Shown piece by piece: positions 52,995 to 61,430 of a stretch of 64,000 nt of DNA (positions are counted from its first letter, which is position 1; every line of letters begins with the position of its first letter). Source of the DNA: Claveliimonas intestinigallinarum (GTDB lineage Bacteria; Bacillota; Clostridia; Lachnospirales; Lachnospiraceae); contig DXED01000041.1 of assembly GCA_019115145.1 (NCBI GenBank), positions 1-64,000 of the forward strand, read 5' to 3'. The position numbers were made by a program, and so were the translations under genes. The notes under the pieces are model-generated. The model made no database searches and had not been told where the DNA came from. It saw only the letters and a program-made list of their open reading frames with translations.

Positions 52995-53912
52995 ATGCGA
53001 ATGAAAAAATGGAGACGTATGACAGCAATTACAGCGATTGCGGCGGCAGCGGGTGCGGCCTGCCTTCTAGGAGCCTGCAGCGGCAGCGAGCCGGCGGATG
53101 GTGGCGACAGGCAGGCTGAGGAGCTGACAGCCCTCGGACAGATCAAGGTGATCACCAGAGAGAGCGGGTCCGGCACCCGCAGCAGCCTTGCCCAGGCCCT
53201 GGGCCTTAACGAGGAGGGCGTGGACGACAGGGACTATATTCTGGAGACGGCAAAGACTGCGACCTCCGGCCAGGATGTGATCGCGGCGGTGGGAAGCGAT
53301 AAGAGCGCCATCGGCTATGTGAGCTGGGGCACAGATATTTCCGGGGACGACAGCGTGAAGGAGCTGGCGGTGGACGGCGTGAAGGCGGACGACCAGACTA
53401 TTGAGAGCGGTAAGTACCCGCTGGACCGGACCCTCTACCTTGCCAGTGCGGACGATCAGAATGCGCTGAAGGAGGATTTCCTGACTTTTGTGACAGGAAA
53501 GGGACAGGAAATCGTGGGAGAGTTCTTTGTACCTGCCGGGGAGGGAAAGGATGTGTTCCTCTCCTCGCAGCCGGCCGGGACACTTCGGATCCACGGATCC
53601 ACCAGTCTGGCTCCGGTGATGGAGGCGCTGGCTGAGGCCTACGAGGAGGCAAACCCGGGCGCGGACATCCAGGTGACGGCATCAGACTCCTCCCAGGGGA
53701 TCACAGACACCCTGACAGGAGACTGCGATATGGCTATGGTTTCCAGAGAGCTGTATGATTACGAGAAAAATGTGCTGGATCCGGTCCCGGTGGCAAAGGA
53801 CGGCATCCGGATCATCGTGCAGGCGTCCAATCCCCTTGACGACCTGAGCGCGGACATGCTGGCGGACATCTACAGAGGCGACATTGCCGAGTGGGCAGAT
53901 ACAAAGGAATAA
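52995..53912 (+). CDS. PstS-like phosphate-binding lipoprotein, circularly permuted
   Basis: 305 aa. Signal peptide with lipobox LLGAC (C28), then two PstS halves in reversed order. Residues ~48-190 hold what is normally the C-terminal half (TRESGSGTRSSLA, AIGYVSWG, VDGVKADDQTIESGKYPLDR). Residues ~197-305 hold the normal N-terminal half (IHGSTSLAPVMEALAEAYEE, SSQGITDTL, AMVSRELYDYEK, YRGDIAEWAD). The phosphate-binding GST and SGTR motifs are kept. No pstCAB genes are adjacent. The ppk gene follows 17 bp later, so a phosphate-sensing or scavenging role linked to polyphosphate is inferred. Confidence 0.85.
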   Translation: MRMKKWRRMTAITAIAAAAGAACLLGACSGSEPADGGDRQAEELTALGQIKVITRESGSGTRSSLAQALGLNEEGVDDRDYILETAKTATSGQDVIAAVGSDKSAIGYVSWGTDISGDDSVKELAVDGVKADDQTIESGKYPLDRTLYLASADDQNALKEDFLTFVTGKGQEIVGEFFVPAGEGKDVFLSSQPAGTLRIHGSTSLAPVMEALAEAYEEANPGADIQVTASDSSQGITDTLTGDCDMAMVSRELYDYEKNVLDPVPVAKDGIRIIVQASNPLDDLSADMLADIYRGDIAEWADTKE

Positions 53913-53929
53913 TAAAAGAGGAGGATACG

Positions 53930-56002
53930 ATGGAGAAAGAAAAGGCAAAAAAACAGGTGTTTATGAACAGAGAGCTGTCCTGGCTGAAATTCAACGAGCG
54001 GGTGCTTGAGGAGGCGGAGGACGAGCGGGTGCCCCTGTGCGAGCGGCTCAGCTTTGCGTCCATCTACCAGAGCAACCTGGATGAATTTTTCATGGTCCGC
54101 GTGGGCTCCCTGCAGGACCAGATGCTGCTGGGAAAAAAGATCCGGGACAATAAGACCCATATGACCTCGGCGGAGCAGATCAGAGAGATCCTGAAAAAAG
54201 TGCGTGAGCTCAGCGGGAGAAGGGACAGGGCCTACAACACCCTGATGGAGAAGTTGGAGCCCTGCGGTGTGCGGCTGACAGATTTTGGCCGTCTCTCCGA
54301 GGAGGAGAAGGACAGCCTGTCCAGATTTTTCCAGATGGAGATCGCCCCCCTGATCTCCCCCACAGTGGTTGGAAAGAGACAGCCCTTCCCCTTCCTGCGC
54401 AACAAGGAGATCTACGCGGTGGCTGTCCTTGAGACGAAGAACAAAAAGGAGAGACTTGGCATTATCCCCTGCACCAACACCATGGTGGAGAGGCTGATCC
54501 CAGTGCGGGGGCAGGAGGGCTGTTACATGCTGGCAGAAGAGCTGATCCTCCACTATATTCCCAGAGTGTTCGACGGCTACCAGATCAAGGCCAAATCTCT
54601 GATCCGTGTAACAAGGAATGCGGACATTGACGCGGACGCCCTCTACGATGAGGACCTGGACTACCGGGAGTTCATGGCAGACCTGATCAAGAGGAGAAAA
54701 AAGCTCTCCCCGGTCCGCCTGGAGCTCTCCAGGGAGATGGATGGGGATGTGGTGGAGACACTCTGCAAATATCTGGATCTGGACTCTACCCACGTGTTCC
54801 GGAGCCAGGCGCCCCTGGATCTGTCCTTCCTCTTCCAGATACAGGACATCCTGCGGAAAAATCCGGAGCTCTTCTTTGAGAAGAGAGTGCCTCAGAAATC
54901 CCCCGCCTTCCAGGAGGGAAGAAGCCTCATAGAGCAGATCAAGGAGGAGGACAAGATGCTGTCCTATCCCTATGAGTCCATCCGGCCCTTCCTCCGCCTG
55001 CTCAGCGAGGCGGCTGAGGACGAGAACGTCATCTCCATTAAAATGACCCTCTACCGTCTGGCAAAGCAGAGCAAGGTGGTTGAGGCTCTCATAGAGGCGG
55101 CTGAGAACGGAAAAGAGGTCGTGGTCCTTGTGGAGCTGCGTGCACGCTTTGACGAGGAAAACAATATCGAGTGGTCCAGACGGCTTGAGGCGGCCGGCTG
55201 CCAGGTAATCTACGGTTTGGAGGGCTACAAGGTCCACTCCAAGCTCTGCCTGATCACCAGAAAGGCTGAGGGCCGGGTAGAGTACATCACCCAGATCGGA
55301 ACCGGAAACTACAATGAGAAGACGTCCCGCCTCTACACGGATCTGTCGCTCATGACAGCAAATGTGGATATCGGGCTGGAGGCGTCAGCTGTGTTCCAGG
55401 CTCTTTCCAAGGGCGAGGTGGTGGAGAAGTCCGATAAGCTCCTGGTGGCGCCCAAGTGCCTCCAGAACAGAGTGCTGGATATGATCGACGGGGAGATCAG
55501 CCGGGCTCAGAACGGGGAGGAAGCCTACATCGGGCTGAAGCTGAACTCCCTGACAGACAAGAAGATCATCGACAAGCTGATCGAGGCCTCCTGTGCCGGC
55601 GTGAAGATCGACATGATCATCCGGGGCATTGCCTGTCTCATCCCAGGCGTGGAGGGCAGCACGGAGAACATCCGGATCATCAGTATTGTGGGCAGATTTC
55701 TGGAGCACTCCAGGATCTACATCTTTGGAAGGGGCCAGCGGGCAAAGTACTACATCGCCTCTGCGGACTTTATGACGAGAAACACGGTGCGCAGAGTGGA
55801 GGTGGCTGCCCCTGTCCTCCAGGAGGACTTAAAGGAGCGCCTGCAGTCCATTTTTGACACTATGCTGAGAGACAATCAGAAGGCCAGGGAGGCCTGCAGC
55901 GACGGGGAGTACAGACATGTGGCCCAGAAGGAGGGGGAGGAGCCCCTGAACGCCCAGGAGTATTTTTACCAGGAGGCCTACGAGAAGGCGGGGAAGGCAT
56001 AA
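53930..56002 (+). CDS. ppk1: Polyphosphate kinase 1
   Basis: 690 aa, full length. VFMNRELSWLKFNERVLEEA is the N-terminal signature. The catalytic domains include LVELRARFDEENNIEWSRRLE, YKVHSKLCLI with a conserved His, IGTGNYNEKTSRLYTDL and RGIACLIPGV. It reversibly builds polyphosphate from ATP through a phospho-histidine. The ATG at 53930 has AGAGGAGG 6 nt upstream. Placed between a phosphate-binding lipoprotein and a Mg2+ transporter gene. Confidence 0.96.
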   Translation: MEKEKAKKQVFMNRELSWLKFNERVLEEAEDERVPLCERLSFASIYQSNLDEFFMVRVGSLQDQMLLGKKIRDNKTHMTSAEQIREILKKVRELSGRRDRAYNTLMEKLEPCGVRLTDFGRLSEEEKDSLSRFFQMEIAPLISPTVVGKRQPFPFLRNKEIYAVAVLETKNKKERLGIIPCTNTMVERLIPVRGQEGCYMLAEELILHYIPRVFDGYQIKAKSLIRVTRNADIDADALYDEDLDYREFMADLIKRRKKLSPVRLELSREMDGDVVETLCKYLDLDSTHVFRSQAPLDLSFLFQIQDILRKNPELFFEKRVPQKSPAFQEGRSLIEQIKEEDKMLSYPYESIRPFLRLLSEAAEDENVISIKMTLYRLAKQSKVVEALIEAAENGKEVVVLVELRARFDEENNIEWSRRLEAAGCQVIYGLEGYKVHSKLCLITRKAEGRVEYITQIGTGNYNEKTSRLYTDLSLMTANVDIGLEASAVFQALSKGEVVEKSDKLLVAPKCLQNRVLDMIDGEISRAQNGEEAYIGLKLNSLTDKKIIDKLIEASCAGVKIDMIIRGIACLIPGVEGSTENIRIISIVGRFLEHSRIYIFGRGQRAKYYIASADFMTRNTVRRVEVAAPVLQEDLKERLQSIFDTMLRDNQKAREACSDGEYRHVAQKEGEEPLNAQEYFYQEAYEKAGKA

Positions 56003-56045
56003 AATCGGAAAGCGCATAACATAGAGAGAAAAGGTGTTGAGAAGC

Positions 56046-56957
56046 ATGATATGGAAGATGGGAGAGAGGCTGGAAAAAATGGACGAGGAGGCGTGGAGGC
56101 TGGAGCAGTGCCCCGCGGTCTTCCTCACCGACTCCCGGAACTCCAGGCGGGTTCTCGACCTGTCCGGCATCCAGTATGAAAATGATATCCAGCTGGGACA
56201 GATCGGCTTCTGCAAGCTGGAGACACAGCAGGAGTGCCTGGTTGGGACCCTGTGTATCCCCAAGCTGTTGGATGTGCTGGGAAGCCGCTACCGGATCTAT
56301 TTTTTCATCAACCAGAATCATGTGGTGCTGGTGGACGACGAGGATTTCTCCATGCGGCTGATCCGCAGGATCAAGAGCAAAAAGGCTCACCAGGGAGAGA
56401 CAAAGGAGCGGTTTATCTACAATTACATTGCCGAGTTCATGAGCAGGGACCAGGAGCTGCTGATGCAGTACGAGAAGACGCTGATGCACATGGAGGAGGA
56501 CGCCATGCAGGGGAAGATCGAGAATTTCCAGCAGGAGCTGATGCCCATCAGGAGAAAGCTTCTGAACCTGCGCAGCTATTACGACGAGATGATGGATATG
56601 GGGAGAGAGCTGGAGGAAAATGAGAACGGCTTTTTCGCCAAAAAGCAGCTCAAATACTTCGGGACACTCTCAGACCGGGCAGACCGACTCATGAGCCGCA
56701 CCTCCCACCTGCTGGAGTACGCCCAGCAGGTGCGGGACGTGTACCAGGCTCAGGTGGATGCAAGGCAGAACAGCAACATGCAGTTCCTCACCGTCCTGTC
56801 CACCATCTTCTTTCCGCTGACTTTGATCACGGGCTGGTACGGCATGAATTTTAAGGATATGCCTGAGCTGCAGAACGGCTATCCCGGGGTTATCGTGCTG
56901 AGCCTGATCGTCATCATTGTCTGTATTCTGATCTTCAAGAAGAAGAAAATATTATAG
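56046..56957 (+). CDS. CorA-family magnesium/divalent cation transporter
   Basis: 303 aa. A cytoplasmic domain with long helices (about 1-240), then two C-terminal membrane helices. The first ends in the GMN signature within TGWYGMNFKDM (about 268-278). It carries Mg2+ (or Co2+) inward. A GTG at 56034 is in frame, but AAAAGGTG suits the ATG at 56046. It is 43 bp after ppk1, so probably co-expressed; Mg2+ is the counter-ion of polyphosphate and the PPK cofactor. Confidence 0.92.
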   Translation: MIWKMGERLEKMDEEAWRLEQCPAVFLTDSRNSRRVLDLSGIQYENDIQLGQIGFCKLETQQECLVGTLCIPKLLDVLGSRYRIYFFINQNHVVLVDDEDFSMRLIRRIKSKKAHQGETKERFIYNYIAEFMSRDQELLMQYEKTLMHMEEDAMQGKIENFQQELMPIRRKLLNLRSYYDEMMDMGRELEENENGFFAKKQLKYFGTLSDRADRLMSRTSHLLEYAQQVRDVYQAQVDARQNSNMQFLTVLSTIFFPLTLITGWYGMNFKDMPELQNGYPGVIVLSLIVIIVCILIFKKKKIL

Positions 56958-56997
56958 AGAAAAAATGCCATAAAATATGCGCCTGCATTACAAAAGA

Positions 56998-57036
56998 GGG
57001 AGGAGCCTGCCTTACGCAAGCTCCTCCCATTTTTTG
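56998..57036 (+). terminator. Terminator after the corA-like gene
   Basis: GGGAGGAGC (56998-57006) and GCTCCTCCC (57020-57028) pair perfectly, followed by ATTTTTTG. The hairpin includes the last codons of the convergent ABC-F gene. Confidence 0.8.
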
Positions 57037-58943
57037 TACAGCTCCTCCAGCCGGGCGGCTATGTCCGCCTTTTCCTTTGCCAGCTCCTGGCATTTCACAG
57101 AGTTGGTGTACACCTCCTCTGTGGCCATGAGCTCGTCAATCTGTGCGTCCCGCTCCTCCAGACTGGTGATCAGATCCTCTGTCTTCTTCAGGTCGTTCTG
57201 TCTTTTGCGCTCCCTGGCCTGGGCCTCCTTTTGCTCCTGCCAGCTCAGCTTGGCCTCGGACACTGTCTCAGCGGGTGCGGCTTTCCCGGTCTTCGCTGAA
57301 GCGGGTGCGGAAGAGGAGGACGCGTAGGCGGCGGTCAGCTCCTCCCGCTTTTCCAGGTAGTAATCGTAGTTGCCGATGTAGTTCACAAAGGTGTGGTTCA
57401 CCAGCTCCAGGATGCGGGTGGCCGTCTGGTTGATAAAATACCGGTCGTGGGATACATAGAGGACCGTGCCGGTATAATTGTTCAGGGCGTTTTCCAGTAT
57501 CTCCTTTGAGGCGATGTCCAGATGGTTGGTGGGCTCGTCCAGGATCAGGAAATTGGCCTCTGAGAGCATCAGCTTTGCCAGGGATACCCGGCCCCGCTCG
57601 CCTCCGCTTAAATCTCCGATCCGCTTGAACACATCGTCCCCCGTGAAGAGGAAAGCGGCCAGCATGTTGCGGATCTGGGTGCCCGTCAGATCCGGGTAGT
57701 CGTCCGAGATCTCCTCGAACACAGTCTTCTCCATGTGGAGCACGTGGTGCTCCTGGTCGTAGTAGCCCACGTGGACGTTGGCCCCCAGGGTGAAGCTGCC
57801 GCTGTCTGCGGGGAGCACGTCGTTCAGGATCTTGAGGAGAGTGGTCTTTCCCGTCCCGTTGTCGCCGATGACGGCCACGTGCTCGCCCCGGCGGATGTCG
57901 AAGCTGACATCAGTGAAGAGCGTCTGATCCGGGAAGGCTTTGCTCAGGTGTTCTACCGAGAGAACATCGTTTCCGCTGACACAGGAGGGCTCCAGCGTCA
58001 GGTGGATGTCTGTCTTCAGCTCCGCCGGCTTCTCGATCCGCTCCATCTTGTCCAGCATTTTCTCCCGGCTCTCCGCCCGCTTGATGGACTTTTCACGGTT
58101 GAAGGAGCGGAGCTTCTCGATGACCGCCTCCTGGTGGCGGATCTCCAGCTGCTGGTTCATGTACTCCTTCAGGCGTGCCTCCCGGACCTGCTTTTTCTTC
58201 TCCGCGTAGGCGGAGTAGTTGCCCATGTAGGTGGTCAGCTTCCCCTGCTCGATCTCGACCACCTTTGTCACTACCCGGTTCAGAAAATACCGGTCATGGG
58301 ACACGATGAGCACAGCCCCGGGGTAGTTCAGAAGATAGGTCTCCAGCCAGGAGATGGAGTTTAAGTCCAGGTGGTTGGTGGGCTCGTCAAGGAGCAGCAC
58401 ATCCGGTCTGGTGAGGAGCAGCTTCCCCAGGGAGACCCGGGTCTTCTGTCCTCCGGAGAGGGTGTCCACAGCCTTGGAGAAATCCTCCTCCCCAAAGCCC
58501 AGTCCCTTCAGAACGCCGGTGATCTCGCTCTCGTAGGCGTAGCCGTTCTCCCGCTCAAACTGCTCCGTCAGCCGGTGATAGGTGTTCAGCCGCTCTGTCA
58601 GGGCATCCCCCTGGAGGGAGGGCAGCTCCTCCTCGATCTGCCGGATCTCCCTCTCGATGGCGATGATCTGCGCCTTGGCGGTCTTCACCTCCTCGTAGAT
58701 CGTGTTTCCCCCTGTCAGGTCCTGGTGCTGGGCCAGATAGCCCAGGGTGCGGCCCTTTGCCAGGGTGACTGAGCCGCCGTCCAGAGGCAGCTCCCCCACG
58801 ATCATCTTGAGGATGGTGGATTTCCCGGCCCCATTGCTTCCCACCAGGGCTGCCTTCTCGTGGTCTTCTATATGGAAAGAGCCGTCGCGCACGATGACCT
58901 CCTCCCCAAATGATTTTTCTATATTGTGACATGCCAGTATCAT
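57012..58943 (-). CDS. ABC-F family ATPase (Uup/YdiF-like)
   Basis: 643 aa, two ABC domains and no membrane part. First: GSNGAGKST, LSGGQKTRVSLGKLL, LLLDEPTNHLD. The linker helix region (about 235-310) is charged. Second: GDNGTGKTT, LSGGERGRVSLAKLM, LILDEPTNHLD. A C-terminal coiled coil (about 560-640) is Glu/Lys-rich. ABC-F proteins act on the ribosome; some protect from antibiotics, others assist translation. The long C-terminal coiled coil favours the Uup/YdiF housekeeping group. AGGAGGT precedes the ATG. Confidence 0.93.
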   Translation of the reverse strand: MILACHNIEKSFGEEVIVRDGSFHIEDHEKAALVGSNGAGKSTILKMIVGELPLDGGSVTLAKGRTLGYLAQHQDLTGGNTIYEEVKTAKAQIIAIEREIRQIEEELPSLQGDALTERLNTYHRLTEQFERENGYAYESEITGVLKGLGFGEEDFSKAVDTLSGGQKTRVSLGKLLLTRPDVLLLDEPTNHLDLNSISWLETYLLNYPGAVLIVSHDRYFLNRVVTKVVEIEQGKLTTYMGNYSAYAEKKKQVREARLKEYMNQQLEIRHQEAVIEKLRSFNREKSIKRAESREKMLDKMERIEKPAELKTDIHLTLEPSCVSGNDVLSVEHLSKAFPDQTLFTDVSFDIRRGEHVAVIGDNGTGKTTLLKILNDVLPADSGSFTLGANVHVGYYDQEHHVLHMEKTVFEEISDDYPDLTGTQIRNMLAAFLFTGDDVFKRIGDLSGGERGRVSLAKLMLSEANFLILDEPTNHLDIASKEILENALNNYTGTVLYVSHDRYFINQTATRILELVNHTFVNYIGNYDYYLEKREELTAAYASSSSAPASAKTGKAAPAETVSEAKLSWQEQKEAQARERKRQNDLKKTEDLITSLEERDAQIDELMATEEVYTNSVKCQELAKEKADIAARLEELYKKWEELA

Positions 58944-59058
58944 GGTGTACCTCCTGCGTAAAAACCGTGCATTTTAAAGCCTTAACTATTATATCGGGGA
59001 ACCTGCGGCGTGTCAATTTCCAGAAGGCTGTCAGCGCTGATTTGAGGAACTTTTGAGA

Positions 59059-59095
59059 ACAATAAATTGACTTTATTGTAACAATTCTATATAAT
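59059..59095 (+). promoter_or_regulatory. rex promoter with inverted repeat
   Basis: TTGACT (59067-59072), 17 bp, TATAAT (59090-59095). An 8-bp perfect inverted repeat, ACAATAAA (59059-59066) and TTTATTGT (59072-59079), encloses the -35. A second, ATTGT-A-ACAAT, lies at 59075-59085. These partly resemble Rex half-sites (TTGT/ACAA), so autoregulation by Rex is possible. Confidence 0.6.
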
Positions 59096-59129
59096 AAAAT
59101 CTGAGAAACTGAAATGGAAGGTGGATAAA

Positions 59130-59783
59130 GTGGAAGGCAGAGAAATTTCGCAGGCAGTCATACGTAGACTTCCAAGATATTACCGCTATTTAGGGGAGCT
59201 GCTGGAGAACGGCGTGGAGCGCATTTCCTCGAACGACCTGAGCAAGAAAATGCATGTGACAGCATCCCAGATACGGCAGGATCTGAACAACTTCGGCGGC
59301 TTTGGCCAGCAGGGGTATGGATATAATGTAAAATATCTCTACACAGAGATAGGAAAGATACTTGGCCTGGAGGAGGATCATGACATGGTCATCATCGGGG
59401 CCGGTAATCTGGGACATGCGCTGGCGAACTACGCGGCGTTTGAAAAACGGGGATTTGTGCTCAAGGGTATCTTTGATGTCAATCCCACACTGAAGGGGAT
59501 GACGATCCGGGGCGTGCCCATCCATATGATGGACGAGCTGGAGGACTTTGTTAAGAACAATGACATAGAGATCGGTATTCTGACGATCCCGAAGGCAAAG
59601 GCGATTGAGGTTGCCAACCAGTTGGTGTCGTACGGAGTGAAGGCGATATGGAACTTCGCACATACGGATCTGAATCTTCCGGATGATGTGATCGTTGAAA
59701 ATGTCCACCTGTCAGAGAGCCTGATGCGGCTGTCCTACAATATCAGCCGTTACAAAGAGGAACAGAAAAAATCAGAGAAGTAA
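59130..59783 (+). CDS. rex: Redox-sensing transcriptional repressor Rex
   Basis: 218 aa, normal length. The N-terminal winged helix (REISQAVIRRLPRYYRYL, then SSNDLSKKMHVTASQIRQDLNNFG split over helices 2-3) is followed by QGYGYNV. The Rossmann domain has IIGAGNLGHALANY, which reads the NADH/NAD+ ratio. The C-terminal helix is swapped between subunits. Rex represses fermentation genes when NADH is low. The GTG at 59130 has GGAAGGTGG 5 nt upstream; a GTG at 59121 overlaps that site. Confidence 0.95.
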   Translation: MEGREISQAVIRRLPRYYRYLGELLENGVERISSNDLSKKMHVTASQIRQDLNNFGGFGQQGYGYNVKYLYTEIGKILGLEEDHDMVIIGAGNLGHALANYAAFEKRGFVLKGIFDVNPTLKGMTIRGVPIHMMDELEDFVKNNDIEIGILTIPKAKAIEVANQLVSYGVKAIWNFAHTDLNLPDDVIVENVHLSESLMRLSYNISRYKEEQKKSEK

Positions 59784-59793
59784 CAGGACTTTG

Positions 59794-59844
59794 AGACGTG
59801 TAAAGCCGGCGTGTGTGAGACAGGCCTTCTTTACACGTCTTTTG
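59794..59844 (+). terminator. Terminator after rex
   Basis: Perfect 12-bp arms AGACGTGTAAAG (59794-59805) and CTTTACACGTCT (59829-59840) with a 23-nt loop, followed by TTTTG. The large loop makes it moderately strong. Confidence 0.65.
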
Positions 59845-59930
59845 CGTTGCCGTGGACCTGTCTGAGCGCAGCGGGACGGCGGCTTCAAAAACAAACCTGC
59901 CTGTGGCGCAGGGAAAGGGAGGGTGATTTT

Positions 59931-61427
59931 ATGCTATTTCTGCCAGACGGAAGACAGATGAAGGCGGCGGACAGCTATACCATACGGGAGAAAAAGATCC
60001 CGTCGCTGATCCTGATGGAGCGTGCGGCCCGCACGTTTGTGGAGACGGTCATGGACAGAGGCTTTGACCTGTCCTGCGTGTGCGTGGTGTGCGGCTCCGG
60101 CAACAACGGGGGAGACGGCTTTGCCATCGCAAGGCTGCTGCTTGAGAAGGGGGCCGGAGTGACTGCGGTGATGGTGGGAAATCCGGACCACTGCACAGAG
60201 GAGACAAAGAGGCAGATCGAGCTTTTCAAGGAGGCCGGAGGCGTCCTGGGAAACTCTTTCGAAGAAGGAGAATATAGTATACTGATAGACGCCATTTTCG
60301 GAGCCGGCTTAAGCCGCCGGGTGGAGGGGAGCTATCTCGCCTGTATCCAGGCTATGAACCGGTCCGGAGGCGTGAAGATCGCGGTGGATGTTCCCTCCGG
60401 CGTCTCCACCACCAACGGGGAAGTGGCCACGAGCGCTTTTAAGGCGGATCTGACAGTGACCTTCCAGTGCGCCAAGCTGGGATGTACCCTGGATCCCGGC
60501 CGGGATTACGCCGGGGAGTTGGTCGTGAGGGATATCGGTGTCGATACCTCGGGCCTGGAGGGAGACAGCAAGGTGGCCTACGCCCTGGAGGAGAAGGACG
60601 CGGGGAGCATGCTTCCCAGGAGACGGCCCGACTCCCACAAGGGGGATTACGGGAAAGCCCTTATCATAGCCGGGAGCCAGGGCATGGCGGGGGCCGCTTA
60701 TCTGGCAGCCCTGGCAGCCTACAGGACAGGGGCGGGGCTTGTGCAGATCTACACGCCGGAGGACAACCGGACCATCCTGCAGACCCTGCTGCCGGAGGCC
60801 ATCATCCGCTGCTATGACTTCTTTGACGAGAGGGAGCTCCTAAGGCTCCTTAGCTGGGCGGACGTAGTCAGCATCGGGTCCGGACTTGGCACAAGTGACA
60901 AGGCAAGGCGCATCCTGCAGACTACGCTGGAGAACGTGCAGGTTCCCTGCGTGGTGGATGCGGACGGCCTGAACCTGCTGGCGGAGCACACCCGCTATCT
61001 GGGAAAGCTGCCCCACGAAAATTTCGTATTCACGCCCCACATGAAGGAAATGTCAAGAGTCACAAGAAGGCCGGTGGAGGAGCTGAAGAGGAACCGATTG
61101 GATGTGCTGGCCCAGTTCACGGGAGAGTACCGTGTCACCTGTGTGCTGAAGGACGCCAGGACCTGCGTGTGCAGGCAGGGGGAGCACCCCTTTGTGAACC
61201 TGTCCGGCAACGCGGCGATGGCAAAGGCCGGAAGCGGCGATGTGCTGGCGGGAGTCATCACAGGGCTCCTGGCCCAGGGGATGTCCTGCTTTGACAGCGC
61301 GGTTCTGGGCGTATACCTGCACGGGCTTGCGGGGGACGCGGCCCGGGAGGAGAAGGGCATATACAGTGTGCTGGCAAGAGATCTGGCAGACGCGGTAGGG
61401 ACGGTATTGAAAAGACTGGAGGAATAG
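59931..61427 (+). CDS. nnrD: Bifunctional NAD(P)H-hydrate epimerase / ADP-dependent dehydratase
   Basis: 498 aa. The N-terminal YjeF_N epimerase domain (about 1-210) has VVCGSGNNGGDGFAIARLL and DAIFGAGLSR. The C-terminal ribokinase-like dehydratase domain (about 225-495) has HKGDYGKALIIAGSQGMAGA and AMAKAGSGDVLAGVITGLL. It repairs damaged NAD(P)H hydrates. A longer frame from 59811 runs through the rex terminator; ATG 59931 with GGGAGGGTG is the right start. Next to rex, which senses NADH. alr follows 3 bp later. Confidence 0.95.
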   Translation: MLFLPDGRQMKAADSYTIREKKIPSLILMERAARTFVETVMDRGFDLSCVCVVCGSGNNGGDGFAIARLLLEKGAGVTAVMVGNPDHCTEETKRQIELFKEAGGVLGNSFEEGEYSILIDAIFGAGLSRRVEGSYLACIQAMNRSGGVKIAVDVPSGVSTTNGEVATSAFKADLTVTFQCAKLGCTLDPGRDYAGELVVRDIGVDTSGLEGDSKVAYALEEKDAGSMLPRRRPDSHKGDYGKALIIAGSQGMAGAAYLAALAAYRTGAGLVQIYTPEDNRTILQTLLPEAIIRCYDFFDERELLRLLSWADVVSIGSGLGTSDKARRILQTTLENVQVPCVVDADGLNLLAEHTRYLGKLPHENFVFTPHMKEMSRVTRRPVEELKRNRLDVLAQFTGEYRVTCVLKDARTCVCRQGEHPFVNLSGNAAMAKAGSGDVLAGVITGLLAQGMSCFDSAVLGVYLHGLAGDAAREEKGIYSVLARDLADAVGTVLKRLEE

Positions 61428-61430
61428 AGC

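Noticed and set aside
59811..59930. Upstream extension of the nnrD frame
   Set aside because: It would place coding sequence through the rex terminator hairpin and lacks a ribosome binding site; ATG 59931 has a strong one.
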